DNA from: Diaphorobacter aerolatus
GTDB taxonomy: Bacteria; Pseudomonadota; Gammaproteobacteria; Burkholderiales; Burkholderiaceae_C
DNA: 64,000 nt
Reading direction: 5' to 3'
Assembly: GCF_014489535.1 (NCBI RefSeq)
Contig: NZ_CP060783.1
Coordinates: 4,113,501-4,177,500, forward strand
Part shown: one piece after another, positions 1 to 9,834 of the stretch
Layout: every line of letters begins with the position of its first letter
Position numbering within the stretch: the stretch's first letter is position 1
The notes under the pieces: model-generated
Database searches by the model: none
The model's input: the letters and a program-made list of their open reading frames with translations, nothing else
What the model was told of the DNA's origin: nothing
Program-made: the position numbers and the translations under genes

Positions 1-1530
<1,530 letters not shown>

Positions 1531-1652
1531 CTTTGATAATGACTTTGAATAGCTCAAGACTTGTAAGTTATGCCAAGACGCAATCAAAACTGATCCCAGA
1601 CTCTATGAATTCGCAACGCAGTTCTCCCACAGAACTGCCAAGCACCCCGTTA

Positions 1653-1767
1653 TGCCTGATGACCATAGCAAGTTGGCACCACTCCTTCCCATCCCGAACA
1701 GGACAGTGAAACGACTTCGCGCCGATGATAGTGCGGGTTCCCGTGTGAAAGTAGGTCATCGTCAGGC
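1653..1767 (+). rRNA. rrf: 5S ribosomal RNA
   Basis: A 115-base 5S rRNA follows the 23S gene after a 122-base spacer. The ends TGCCTGATGACC and GGTCATCGTCAGGC pair to form helix I, and the internal CCATCCCGAACAGGACAGTGAAAC segment, the most conserved part of 5S rRNA, is present at about 1690-1712. The end coordinates are set by the helix I pairing and could be off by one or two bases. Confidence 0.95.
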
Positions 1768-1778
1768 TCTTACAGCCC

Positions 1779-1820
1779 AAGACGCCCTCCACTCCTCATG
1801 AGTCGGAGGGCGTCTTGCTT
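1779..1820 (+). terminator. rRNA operon terminator
   Basis: A perfect 12-base inverted repeat (AAGACGCCCTCC at 1779-1790 and GGAGGGCGTCTT at 1805-1816), with a 14-base loop, lies 11 bases after the 5S gene. It ends in TTGCTTT, which fits an intrinsic terminator closing the rRNA operon. No tRNA lies between 5S and this hairpin. Confidence 0.85.
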
Positions 1821-1933
1821 TGGGGGGACGAAATGACGGCAGACGCATAGCTGGGACATACTGCCGAAGTAGCTTCACCATCGCCCATTCACGAACGGCC
1901 CGATCAAATTCGGGGCATCACAGCATTCGATCC

Positions 1934-2683
1934 ATGCAACTTCAGGACATTCTCTATTCCCAGGGTTTTGGAACCCGGCGTGTGTGCGCCGGGCTGGTGC
2001 AGCAGGGGCATGTGGCCATCTATGTAGATGGCGATGCGGCAGAGCCCGTGGTTTGTCGGGACGCAACGCAGGATTTCGAGGAGCATGGGCTACGTCTCAA
2101 TGTGCAGGGCGTCGATTGGCCGTATCAGGACAAGGCATACATCCTGCTTCACAAACCGGCGGGCACGGAATGCTCGCAGAAGCCATCAGCCTATCCCAGC
2201 ATTTATACCTTGCTGCCGAGCCCGCTGCGTCAGCGCCCGAGCAAGAGCAATGTTCAGGGAGTTCAAGCCGTCGGGCGTCTGGATCAAGACACTACGGGCA
2301 TGTTGATACTGACCGATGACGGGCCATTCATTCATCGCCTGAATTCGCCCAAGCGCCACGTGCCCAAGGTGTATGACGTGACGGCCAAACATGAGGTCAC
2401 GCCCGAGCAGATCAAGCGCCTGCTCGACGGTGTACTGCTGCATGACGAAAACCAGAACGTGCGCGCTGCGGCCTGTGAGCAAACGGGCTCGCACACGTTC
2501 AGATTGACCCTCACCGAGGGCAAGTACCATCAGGTCAAGCGCATGGTCGCCGCTGCGGGCAATCGGGTCGAAGGTCTTCATCGCTCACGTATTGGAACGA
2601 TGGATTTGCCGAGCGATCTGGCCGCCGGAAAGTGGCGTTGGTTGACTATCGACGAGCTTAGTCGGTTGACCGCAACAACCTGA
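1934..2683 (+). CDS. rsuA: RsuA-family rRNA pseudouridine synthase
   Basis: The 249-residue protein converts a uridine of rRNA to pseudouridine. An N-terminal S4-like RNA-binding segment (residues 1-45, QDILYSQGFGTRRVCAGLV) is followed by the catalytic domain with the family signature GRLDQDTTG at residues 114-122; Asp117 would be the catalytic aspartate. Length and motif order match RsuA, which modifies U516 of 16S rRNA, better than the longer RluB/RluE/RluF relatives, but the exact target base is inferred. The start at 1934 is preferred because the S4 domain begins right there; the frame is open upstream to 1820, but that part lacks similarity to the family. Confidence 0.85.
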   Translation: MQLQDILYSQGFGTRRVCAGLVQQGHVAIYVDGDAAEPVVCRDATQDFEEHGLRLNVQGVDWPYQDKAYILLHKPAGTECSQKPSAYPSIYTLLPSPLRQRPSKSNVQGVQAVGRLDQDTTGMLILTDDGPFIHRLNSPKRHVPKVYDVTAKHEVTPEQIKRLLDGVLLHDENQNVRAAACEQTGSHTFRLTLTEGKYHQVKRMVAAAGNRVEGLHRSRIGTMDLPSDLAAGKWRWLTIDELSRLTATT

Positions 2684-2811
2684 TCGCGGTCAACGGTCAT
2701 CCACTGCCAAAAGGTCCGCGCCCGCTTACACTTCGAGCCTCGGCGACTGCGGTATCTGGCTGACCACACCACGTGAACGGCTCGCGTCCCCGAATCGGAA
2801 AAGGGATTTTT

Positions 2812-3795
2812 GTGAAGTATCAGGTTTGGCACAAGGCGGGCTTTGCACTGCTGACGGCGTTCACGATGATGGGTGCCAAGGCGAATCTTCCGCCGATTTT
2901 CGTTCTCAATTCCCTTGATGCCAATGTCAGCGTCATCGATCCCGAAAAGTGGGTGGAAGTCCAGCGCATTGCCACGGGCAAGGAGCCGCACCACCTCTAT
3001 CTCACCCCCGACGAGAAGTCGGTGGTCATCGCCAATGCGCTCGGCGATTCGTTGACCTTTGTTGATCCGAAGACCGCCCAGGTCCAGCGCACGGTGACGG
3101 GCATTGTCGATCCCTATCATCTGCGCTTCAGCCCGGACATGAAATGGTTCATCACGGCGGCGAATCGTCTGAACCATGTGGACTTCTATCGTTGGGACGG
3201 AACGAACATGACGCTCGCGCAGCGCGTGCCTACCGCCAAGACGCCAAGCCACCTCTGGATCGACAACAAGAGCCGCACGGTGTATTCGACCATGCAGGAC
3301 AGTGATGAACTGGTGGCGATCGACATCGCAACTCAAAAGATCAAGTGGCGCGTGAAGACGGGCCCGATGCCCGCTGACCTGTATGGTTCGCCCGACGACA
3401 AGACGTTGTTCATCGGTCTCACGGGCGGCAAGGGTGTCGAGGTGTTCGACATCTCCACCGACCAGCCCGCGCGCAGCGTGCAGATCATTCCGACCGGCGC
3501 TGGCGCACACGCTTTTCGCGCGGCAGGCGACGGCAAGCACCTCTACGTGAGCAACCGCGTTGCCAACACGATCAGCAAGATCAATATGGCCAGCCGCCAG
3601 CCGGTCGAGAGCTACTCGGCTCCCGGAGGCCCGGACTGCATGGACGTTTCCGCCGATGGTCGCTACATCTATGTGGGCGCGCGTTGGGCACGCAAGCTGC
3701 TGGTGATCGACACGCAGGAAAAGAAGGTGATCCGCTCGGTCAACGTCGGCAAGTCGCCTCATGGCGTCTGGACGCTGAACCACGCCAAGCGCTGA
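2812..3795 (+). CDS. Secreted YVTN-type beta-propeller protein
   Basis: A GTG start at 2812 is chosen because AAGGGA lies five bases upstream and because it opens a clear signal peptide (VKYQVWHKAGFALLTAFTMMGAKA). The mature part, about 300 residues, is a chain of roughly 40-residue blades with recurring patterns such as VSVIDPEKWVEVQRIATGKEP and VIANALGDSLTFVDPKT, typical of YVTN/NHL-like beta-propellers. Such propellers usually bind partners or ligands in the periplasm; no catalytic motif is visible. The deacetylase gene starts 22 bases downstream, so the two may be co-transcribed. The specific role is unknown. Confidence 0.8.
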   Translation: MKYQVWHKAGFALLTAFTMMGAKANLPPIFVLNSLDANVSVIDPEKWVEVQRIATGKEPHHLYLTPDEKSVVIANALGDSLTFVDPKTAQVQRTVTGIVDPYHLRFSPDMKWFITAANRLNHVDFYRWDGTNMTLAQRVPTAKTPSHLWIDNKSRTVYSTMQDSDELVAIDIATQKIKWRVKTGPMPADLYGSPDDKTLFIGLTGGKGVEVFDISTDQPARSVQIIPTGAGAHAFRAAGDGKHLYVSNRVANTISKINMASRQPVESYSAPGGPDCMDVSADGRYIYVGARWARKLLVIDTQEKKVIRSVNVGKSPHGVWTLNHAKR

Positions 3796-3817
3796 ACTGT
3801 TTCGCGTTCCCGGAGTC

Positions 3818-4630
3818 ATGCATTTCATGCCCATGCGCTTCGTCAAACACCTTGTGTCTGGTCTGATCGTTCTGCCCGTGGCCGTGATGGCGGCGCCCGA
3901 GGCTGCGTGCGACAAGCCGCTCTATCTGACCTTCGACACCGGGCACATGGGCGTGGCTCCGTTGATCGCAGACGTGCTCAAGCGCGAACAGGTGCACGTC
4001 ACGTTCTTCGCTGCCAACGAGGCGACCAAGACGGACGGAAGCAGCCTCGACGCGCAATGGGCACCGTGGTGGAAGGCCCGCGCGGCCGAAGGCCACGAAT
4101 TTGCCTCACACACCTATGACCATGTCTATTGGCGTGGTGATGTCGTGGTCAAGGGCCAGGAGCCATCGTTCAAGGTCCGGCCTTCGGCGGGGCCGCGCAA
4201 CGGGCAGCAGTTCACGATGACGGCTGCTCAATATTGCGAGGAAATCGGGCGCTCGGAGGACCGCCTGCGTGCGATCACCGGCAAGGAGCCGCTGCCGCTT
4301 TTTCGAGCGCCTGGCGGCAAGACCTCACCGCGTTTGCTGGCGGCCGCCAAGGCCTGCGGCTACGCTCATGTCGGTTGGGCACCCGCAGGCTTTCTCGGAG
4401 ATGAGTTGCCGAGCGAGAAATTCAGCAACCAGCGCCTGCTCGATCAGGCGCTTGCCAATATTCGCAGCGGCGACATCTTGCTCGCCCATCTTGGCATCTG
4501 GTCGCGTCAGGACCCGTGGGCCCCGGCGGTGCTCGAGCCACTCATCAAGGGCTTGAAGGAGCGCGGATTCTGTTTTCGCACCTTGCGTGGACATCCAGAC
4601 TACGCGAGTTGGGCGCGCAAGCCGAAGTAG
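3818..4630 (+). CDS. Polysaccharide deacetylase (NodB domain), secreted
   Basis: The 270-residue protein has an N-terminal hydrophobic export signal (residues 7-26) and a NodB-type carbohydrate esterase 4 domain. The usual metal-binding pair HxxxH is present (His98 and His102 in SHTYDH), as are the FRAPGG motif and a late LLAHL motif. The first motif is TFDTG (Asp40-Thr41), not the classical TFDDG, so the second, metal-binding aspartate is replaced by threonine. Family members remove N- or O-acetyl groups from polysaccharides or peptidoglycan in the envelope. It sits between a propeller gene and a membrane hydroxylase gene with short gaps on both sides, suggesting one operon. The substrate is not known. 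Confidence 0.85.
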   Translation: MHFMPMRFVKHLVSGLIVLPVAVMAAPEAACDKPLYLTFDTGHMGVAPLIADVLKREQVHVTFFAANEATKTDGSSLDAQWAPWWKARAAEGHEFASHTYDHVYWRGDVVVKGQEPSFKVRPSAGPRNGQQFTMTAAQYCEEIGRSEDRLRAITGKEPLPLFRAPGGKTSPRLLAAAKACGYAHVGWAPAGFLGDELPSEKFSNQRLLDQALANIRSGDILLAHLGIWSRQDPWAPAVLEPLIKGLKERGFCFRTLRGHPDYASWARKPK

Positions 4631-4653
4631 CTCCAGAGGGACAGGACAGAATC

Positions 4654-5661
4654 GTGGAATGGTGGTCGTCGCTTTTCAACTCGGTGCAGCAGTGGCTGTT
4701 TGAATCCGTCATCCAGCCGGCGATGTTCCAGTTGGGCCTTGCCAGCCTGCTTGAAGATGGCTACGACGCTACGGGATGGTTGTTGGTCGGGCTGCTGCAG
4801 ATGCTCGTGATTGTGGCGGTCATCGGGCCGCTCGAGCGCTGGCGACCGGTGGAGGCCGTCACCGATCGCAAGGGCATCCGGACAGACATCATCTACACGT
4901 TGATTCAACGTCTTGGCGTGTTCCGGCTCGCGCTGTTCTTCACATTGGCACCGCTGTTCGACGGACTGTTCGGGATGCTGCGTGTGGAAGGCCTGCGCAC
5001 TTTCAATATCGACGCGATCTGGCCCGGCATCACCGATGTGCCCTGGGTCAGCTTTCTGATCTATCTGGCTGTATTCGATCTGCTCGACTACCTGATCCAC
5101 CGGGGTCAGCATCGTTTCGAGTGGTGGTGGTCACTGCATTCGCTGCACCATTCGCAGCGCCAGATGACCAAATGGTCGGACAGCCGCAACCATTTGCTCG
5201 ACGACGTGCTGCGTGACGTGATCATCGTGGTGGTGGCGCAGTTGATCGGGGTGGCTCCGGGCCAGTTCGTGGCGATCGTCGCGATCGCGCAGCTCAGCGA
5301 AAATCTGCACCATGCCAATGCCCGCATCTGGTTCGGTCGGATTGGCGAGCGGCTGTGGATCAGTCCGCGCTTTCATCGCCGCCACCATGCGATCTCGCTC
5401 GTGGAAGCGCGCCAGGGTGATCCGCATTTGCCAGCAAAGGAGTTGCCGCGTTCCATCGAGCTGGCGCGCGGCTGCAATTTCGGCGTGCTGTTTCCGGTCT
5501 GGGACATGCTGTTCCAGACGGCCAATTTTGAACTGCGTTTTGATCCCACCGGCGTTGAAGACCAGATCAAACCTGGCCCGGATGGCAGGGTGCGCAACTA
5601 TGGCCGTGGATTCTGGTCACAGCAGTGGCTCGGAATCCTGCGGCTATTCGGGCGCGGGTGA
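4654..5661 (+). CDS. Sterol desaturase / fatty acid hydroxylase family membrane protein
   Basis: The 335-residue integral membrane protein has four or five hydrophobic segments and the histidine clusters of the di-iron fatty acid hydroxylase superfamily: HRGQH (His149-His153), HSLHH (residues 162-166), NLHH and RFHRRHH. These histidines hold two irons that activate oxygen to hydroxylate or desaturate a lipid. The GTG start at 4654 is favoured: it follows AGAGGGACAGGA and lies 23 bases after the deacetylase stop, whereas upstream codons overlap that gene. The lipid substrate cannot be told from sequence. Co-linearity with the deacetylase suggests envelope lipid or glycan modification, which is inference. 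Confidence 0.83.
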   Translation: MEWWSSLFNSVQQWLFESVIQPAMFQLGLASLLEDGYDATGWLLVGLLQMLVIVAVIGPLERWRPVEAVTDRKGIRTDIIYTLIQRLGVFRLALFFTLAPLFDGLFGMLRVEGLRTFNIDAIWPGITDVPWVSFLIYLAVFDLLDYLIHRGQHRFEWWWSLHSLHHSQRQMTKWSDSRNHLLDDVLRDVIIVVVAQLIGVAPGQFVAIVAIAQLSENLHHANARIWFGRIGERLWISPRFHRRHHAISLVEARQGDPHLPAKELPRSIELARGCNFGVLFPVWDMLFQTANFELRFDPTGVEDQIKPGPDGRVRNYGRGFWSQQWLGILRLFGRG

Positions 5662-5692
5662 CGGGGCGCGAGTCCCAAGGTATTCTCGGGCC

Positions 5693-6616
5693 ATGAAGAT
5701 GTCTTCCTTGTTTGATTCGTTCTGGCGCGCCGCCGCGTATTGCCTGATCCCCCGGGTGATCGTGCTCTCACTGCTGCCCCTGCTGCTGATCGCCATCATC
5801 GCGGGTGCCTGCACCTACTTTTTCTGGGATTCCTCGGTCGCCGCCGTGCAGCAGATGCTGGGCGATTCGGGCCTGTTGAGCGGTCTGTGGAACTGGCTGG
5901 CCAACATGGGGTGGAATCACGTCACCGACTACCTCGCACCGCTGCTGGTGGTGCTCGCGGCGGTTCCGGTGATCGTGCTGATCGCCTTGTTGTCGGTGGC
6001 CGCGTTCATGACGCCCGCGCTGGTCAACCTCGTCGCCGCTCGACGCTTTCCCCATCTGGTGCGCAAACACGGTGGTTCCCTGCTCGCGAGCGTCACCTGG
6101 TCGGCGCTGTCCACGGTTGCGGCGATGCTGGCCCTGGTGGTGTCATCTCCGTTATGGCTGATTCCGCCGCTGGTGCTGGTGTTGCCGCCGCTGATCTGGG
6201 GGTGGCTGACCTACCGCGTGATGAGCTTTGATGCACTGTCCGAACACGCGAGCAAGGAAGAGCGCAAGGAGATCTTCGCGCGCCATCGCTACAGCCTGCT
6301 CGGCATTGGCGTGGTGTGCGGCTTTCTGGGTGCGGCTCCGAGTCTGGTGTGGGCTTCGGCCGTGGTGTTTGCCGCAGCCTTTCTGGTGCTGATTCCCATC
6401 GCCATCTGGATCTACACGCTGGTGTTCGCGTTTTCCTCGCTGTGGTTCACGCACTATTGCCTTGCGGCGCTGGAGCAACTGCGGCTTGAGCGCAATGAGC
6501 CTGCGTTGGACGTTCCGGTCACGCCGGTGCCGTTGCCGGAATCGACGGCGACGGTCCCCAGCAGTGCGCCTCCCGCGTTGAGCGATGAGTCGGGCGCCAA
6601 GCCGGGCAATCATTGA
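5693..6616 (+). CDS. EI24-domain integral membrane protein
   Basis: The 307-residue protein begins MKMSSLFDSFWRAAAYCL and has about six long hydrophobic helices, including one with LSLLPLLLIAIIAG and a Pro-rich pair near residue 170. The pattern matches the EI24 (etoposide-induced 2.4) / CysZ-like family. The C-terminal tail from about residue 265 is Pro/Ala/Glu rich and probably cytoplasmic. CysZ members carry sulfate; for the EI24 proteins of this group no substrate is established. The ATG at 5693 begins the membrane domain; the open frame further upstream overlaps the hydroxylase gene and is spurious. Confidence 0.8.
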   Translation: MKMSSLFDSFWRAAAYCLIPRVIVLSLLPLLLIAIIAGACTYFFWDSSVAAVQQMLGDSGLLSGLWNWLANMGWNHVTDYLAPLLVVLAAVPVIVLIALLSVAAFMTPALVNLVAARRFPHLVRKHGGSLLASVTWSALSTVAAMLALVVSSPLWLIPPLVLVLPPLIWGWLTYRVMSFDALSEHASKEERKEIFARHRYSLLGIGVVCGFLGAAPSLVWASAVVFAAAFLVLIPIAIWIYTLVFAFSSLWFTHYCLAALEQLRLERNEPALDVPVTPVPLPESTATVPSSAPPALSDESGAKPGNH

Positions 6617-6653
6617 GATACTGTTTCTTTTCCTGAACTCACCCGGATCGACC

Positions 6654-7475
6654 GTGACACCTCAGTTTGGCCTCATCATCGTCGGCGACGAAATTCTCTC
6701 GGGCAAGCGGGCCGACAAGCACATGCCCAAGGTCATCGAGTTGCTCACGGCGCGCGGCCTGTCGCTGGCTTATGCGCACTATGTTGGCGATGATCCGGCG
6801 CGCATCACCCGAACGCTTTCGGATGCGTTTGCGACTTCCGACATCGTCTTCAGTTGCGGCGGCATCGGCGCGACGCCAGACGACCACACGCGCCAGTGCG
6901 CCGCCGCGGCGCTCGGCGAGCCCCTGGTCCTGCACCCCGAGGCGGCAGCGCTGATTCGCGAGCGCATGCAGGATGTGGCGCGCGAGGAAGGCAAGCCGTT
7001 CGAGCCTGGCCGACCCGACAACCTGCATCGCCTGAACATGGGTACGTTCCCGGCCCGTGCCCACATCATTCCCAATGCCTACAACCGGATTCCCGGGTTC
7101 AGTTGCGTGGGCGCAGGGGGCGGTGCGGTGCATTTCGTGCCCGGTTTTCCGGTCATGGCATGGCCGATGATCGAATGGGTTCTGGATCACCAATGCGCAC
7201 AGTGGTTTCACCGCGAACCGCAGACCGAGCATTCGGTCGTCGTTTACGGGGCCATGGAATCCGCGCTGACGCCGCTCATGGTGCAGATCGAGGCGGCGTT
7301 TTCGGCCATCAAGGTTTTCAGCCTGCCGAGTGTCGATCATCCCGTGCATGGACGGCACATTGAATTGGGGGTGAAAGGCGCATCTGATATGGTTCCGGCT
7401 GCCTGGAATATGCTTATCGGTACCTTGCACAATATGGGTGCCCATCTCGGCCCCGAAATGGTGCGGGAGCGGTGA
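6654..7475 (+). CDS. CinA N-terminal / MoaB-type molybdopterin-binding domain protein
   Basis: The 273-residue protein carries the MoCF_BD fold of CinA and MoaB: FGLIIVGDEILSGKRADKH at the N-terminus and VFSCGGIGATPDDHTRQ near residue 70, the two loops that bind a nucleotide or pterin. The C-terminal deamidase domain of full CinA is missing, so this is the short form common in Burkholderiales. The GTG at 6654 is chosen because homologous proteins start just before the FGLIIVGDEI segment; an ATG at 6585 would overlap the EI24 gene by 32 bases. Proposed roles for the family, such as NAD metabolite repair, remain uncertain for this short version. Confidence 0.8.
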   Translation: MTPQFGLIIVGDEILSGKRADKHMPKVIELLTARGLSLAYAHYVGDDPARITRTLSDAFATSDIVFSCGGIGATPDDHTRQCAAAALGEPLVLHPEAAALIRERMQDVAREEGKPFEPGRPDNLHRLNMGTFPARAHIIPNAYNRIPGFSCVGAGGGAVHFVPGFPVMAWPMIEWVLDHQCAQWFHREPQTEHSVVVYGAMESALTPLMVQIEAAFSAIKVFSLPSVDHPVHGRHIELGVKGASDMVPAAWNMLIGTLHNMGAHLGPEMVRER

Positions 7476-7497
7476 CTTGCAGGTGATTCACTCGGAT

Positions 7498-7514
7498 CGC
7501 ACCATTGTGGTGCA
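7498..7514. promoter_or_regulatory. NtrC-binding site, distal, upstream of glnA
   Basis: The sequence CGCACCATTGTGGTGCA matches the NtrC box (TGCACC..N3..GGTGCA) in 16 of 17 palindromic positions, with both halves intact except the first base. It is centred about 110 bases upstream of the predicted sigma-54 start, a classical enhancer distance. Together with the site at 7559 it would recruit phosphorylated GlnG, encoded downstream. Confidence 0.75.
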
Positions 7515-7558
7515 ATTCATTGCATGCTTTCCCGCGTGTCAGGCTGCCGAGAGCCTTG

Positions 7559-7575
7559 TGCCATCTTGTGGTGCA
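7559..7575. promoter_or_regulatory. NtrC-binding site, proximal, upstream of glnA
   Basis: TGCCATCTTGTGGTGCA has a perfect right half (TGGTGCA) and a partial left half of the NtrC box. It is centred 61 bases (about six helical turns) from the distal site, so both sites would face the same side of the DNA. Its closeness to the -24 element at 7591 could also let it act as a governor site. Confidence 0.6.
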
Positions 7576-7590
7576 TGGACTCGGGCGGGC

Positions 7591-7606
7591 TGGCACGCAT
7601 TCTGCT
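7591..7606 (+). promoter_or_regulatory. Sigma-54 promoter of glnA
   Basis: TGGCACGCATTCTGCT fits the RpoN consensus TGGCACG-N4-TTGCW at every position but one (C for the first T of the -12 element), with the invariant GG and GC ten bases apart. Transcription would start near 7617, about 38 bases before the glnA start codon. Together with two upstream NtrC boxes this shows nitrogen-regulated expression. Confidence 0.8.
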
Positions 7607-7654
7607 AATCAAGATTTTGTTATCAAATACGCGATCATTCCTTGGAGAACACTA

Positions 7655-9070
7655 ATGGCTAAGACCGTTGCAGACGTGATGAACATGGTGAAAGAGAACG
7701 AAGTCAAGTTTGTTGACTTCCGTTTTACCGACACCCGCGGCAAAGAGCAGCACGTGACCGTGCCCGTCTCGCATTTCGACGAAGACAAGTTCACGTCCGG
7801 CCATGCCTTTGACGGTTCGTCCGTTGCCGGCTGGAAGGGCATCGAGGCATCGGACATGCAGCTCATGCCCGACCCGAACACCGCCAACATCGACCCCTTC
7901 TTTGAAGAGACCACGCTGTTCCTTCAGTGCGACGTGGTCGAGCCTTCGGACGGCAAGGCCTATGATCGCGACCCACGCTCCATCGCCAAGCGCGCCGAGG
8001 CCTATTTGAAGGCCTCTGGCCTGGGCGACACCGCCTATTTCGGTCCGGAGCCTGAATTCTTCATCTTTGACGGTGTGCGCTGGACCAACGAACCCGGCAA
8101 GGTCGGCTTCGAGATCGAGGAATACGAAGCCCCGTGGAACACCGGCACCAAGTTCGAGACCGGCAACCGTGGTCACCGTCCTACGACCAAGGGCGGCTAT
8201 TTCCCCGTGCCTCCCGTGGACAGCACTCAGGACATGCGCGCTGAAATGTCCCTGATCATCGAATCGCTGGGCATTCCGGTCGAAGTGTTCCACCATGAAG
8301 TGGCGGGCGCTGGCCAGAACGAAATCGGCACCAAGTTCAGCACGCTGGTCGAGCGCGCGGACTGGACGCAGCAGATGAAGTACGTGGTCTGGAACGTGGC
8401 CAATGCCTATGGCAAGACGGCGACCTTCATGCCCAAGCCCTACGCCGGCGACAACGGCTCCGGCATGCACGTTCACCAGTCGATCTGGAAGGACGGCAAG
8501 AACCTGTTCGCTGGCGACGGCTATGCCGGTCTGTCGGATTTCGCCCTGTACTACATCGGCGGCATCATCAAACACGCCCGTGCGCTGAACGCCATCACCA
8601 ACCCCGGCACCAACAGCTACAAGCGCCTGGTTCCCGGTTTCGAGGCTCCGGTCAAACTGGCCTACAGCTCGCGCAACCGTTCGGCATCGATCCGCATTCC
8701 CTATGTGGCGAACCCCAAGGGTCGCCGCATCGAAGCGCGCTTCCCCGATCCGCTGGCCAACCCGTACCTGTGTTTCTCCGCGCTGATGATGGCGGGTCTC
8801 GACGGCGTGGAAAACAAGATCCATCCGGGCGAAGCCGCCACCAAGGATCTCTACCATCTGCCGCCAGAGGAAGACAAGCTGGTGCCGACCGTCTGCCACA
8901 GCCTGGATCAGGCGCTCGAAGCGCTCGATGCTGACCGTGGTTTCCTGACCAAGGGCGGCGTGTTCTCGGACTCCATGCTCGATGCCTACATCGATCTCAA
9001 GATGACCGAAGTGCAGCGTTTCCGCATGGCGCCGCATCCCGTGGAATACGACATGTACTACTCGCTGTAA
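7655..9070 (+). CDS. glnA: Glutamine synthetase, type I
   Basis: The 471-residue enzyme makes glutamine from glutamate, ammonia and ATP in the cytoplasm, as a dodecamer. Length and sequence match GSI-beta: the N-terminal beta-grasp is followed by catalytic motifs such as [19 protein letters not shown] and [10 protein letters not shown]. Tyr400 in [10 protein letters not shown] corresponds to the tyrosine that GlnE adenylylates, so activity is probably controlled covalently. The ATG at 7655 follows a GGAGA ribosome-binding site. The gene has a sigma-54 promoter, two NtrC boxes upstream and its own terminator at 9135; glnL and glnG follow after one small gene. Confidence 0.98.
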   Translation: MAKTVADVMNMVKENEVKFVDFRFTDTRGKEQHVTVPVSHFDEDKFTSGHAFDGSSVAGWKGIEASDMQLMPDPNTANIDPFFEETTLFLQCDVVEPSDGKAYDRDPRSIAKRAEAYLKASGLGDTAYFGPEPEFFIFDGVRWTNEPGKVGFEIEEYEAPWNTGTKFETGNRGHRPTTKGGYFPVPPVDSTQDMRAEMSLIIESLGIPVEVFHHEVAGAGQNEIGTKFSTLVERADWTQQMKYVVWNVANAYGKTATFMPKPYAGDNGSGMHVHQSIWKDGKNLFAGDGYAGLSDFALYYIGGIIKHARALNAITNPGTNSYKRLVPGFEAPVKLAYSSRNRSASIRIPYVANPKGRRIEARFPDPLANPYLCFSALMMAGLDGVENKIHPGEAATKDLYHLPPEEDKLVPTVCHSLDQALEALDADRGFLTKGGVFSDSMLDAYIDLKMTEVQRFRMAPHPVEYDMYYSL

Positions 9071-9134
9071 GTCAGCCGGAGCACGGGTTGGTTCGTTGAT
9101 AGCATCAGCCCGGTGCTTCGTTGACAGCAAACAG

Positions 9135-9160
9135 AAAGCGGCTTGAGGGCCGCTTTTTTC
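9135..9160 (+). terminator. Terminator after glnA
   Basis: A perfect 8-base stem (AAAGCGGC at 9135-9142 with GCCGCTTT at 9149-9156), a six-base loop and a run of T form a standard intrinsic terminator 65 bases after the glnA stop codon. It separates the highly expressed glnA from the glnL/glnG genes. Confidence 0.85.
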
Positions 9161-9316
9161 ATTGGCGCAACGGTTCTGGAGGAACGATCGAGGCCTTTCG
9201 GGGTCTTTGAGGGATGGTCTGTTATCGTCGGTGGATTGCATATGGCTACAAATAGCGGAAATCGATTGCCGCAGGGGAGCCGGTTGGGCTGACGATTGTT
9301 GTCGCGCGAGGAATTC

Positions 9317-9829
9317 ATGGAAAAATCACTGGTTGCACTCTTCATCGCTGTTGCTTTGGTGCCAATGGCCTGGTCCCAGGACCGTATCTATCGCTGCGGC
9401 AACGAATACACCAACAACGCCAACGATGCCAAGCAGCGTGGCTGCAAGGTGGTGGAGGGCGGCAACGTCACGGTGTTGCAGGGCGCGGCGCGTCCTGCCG
9501 GGGGCGGTGGTGGTGGCGGTGCGGCCGCGCCGCGCAGCAATCCTCCGTCGTCGTCGAGTTCGCCTGCGGGCGCGCCGAAGGTGGACAACGCCGACCAGAA
9601 GGCGCGCGACTCCGACGCGCGTGCGATCCTCGATTCCGAACTCCGCAAGGCACAGGCCCGCTACGATGATCTGAAGAAGGAATACAACGACGGTTTCCCG
9701 CAAAGATCGGCGCTTGAGATGCGCAATCCCCAGGGCTACATAGAGCGCACCGCCGAAATCAAGGCCAATCTGACCCGCGCCGAGGCCGATGTCGAAGGCA
9801 TCAAACGCGAGCTATCGCGCCTGAAATAA
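9317..9829 (+). CDS. Secreted coiled-coil hypothetical protein
   Basis: The 170-residue protein starts at an ATG six bases after GAGGAA and has a clear signal peptide (MEKSLVALFIAVALVPMAWS, cut before QDRIYRC). The mature N-terminus has a short Cys-containing motif (RIYRCGNEYTN...RGCKVV) resembling the DUF4124 type seen in periplasmic proteins. A Gly-rich and Ser/Pro-rich linker (residues 65-92) follows, then a charged helical C-terminus (ARAILDSELRKAQARYDDLKKEY) likely to form a coiled coil. Its position between glnA and glnL seems common in this family of bacteria, from memory. No function is known; glnL begins only six bases downstream. Confidence 0.75.
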   Translation: MEKSLVALFIAVALVPMAWSQDRIYRCGNEYTNNANDAKQRGCKVVEGGNVTVLQGAARPAGGGGGGGAAAPRSNPPSSSSSPAGAPKVDNADQKARDSDARAILDSELRKAQARYDDLKKEYNDGFPQRSALEMRNPQGYIERTAEIKANLTRAEADVEGIKRELSRLK

Positions 9830-9834
9830 GCAAC

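Noticed and set aside
2578..3915. Long minus-strand open frame (445 codons) opposite the propeller gene
   Set aside because: It is the shadow of a G+C-rich plus-strand gene; its composition is Arg/His/Asp rich without domains, and it covers parts of two other genes.
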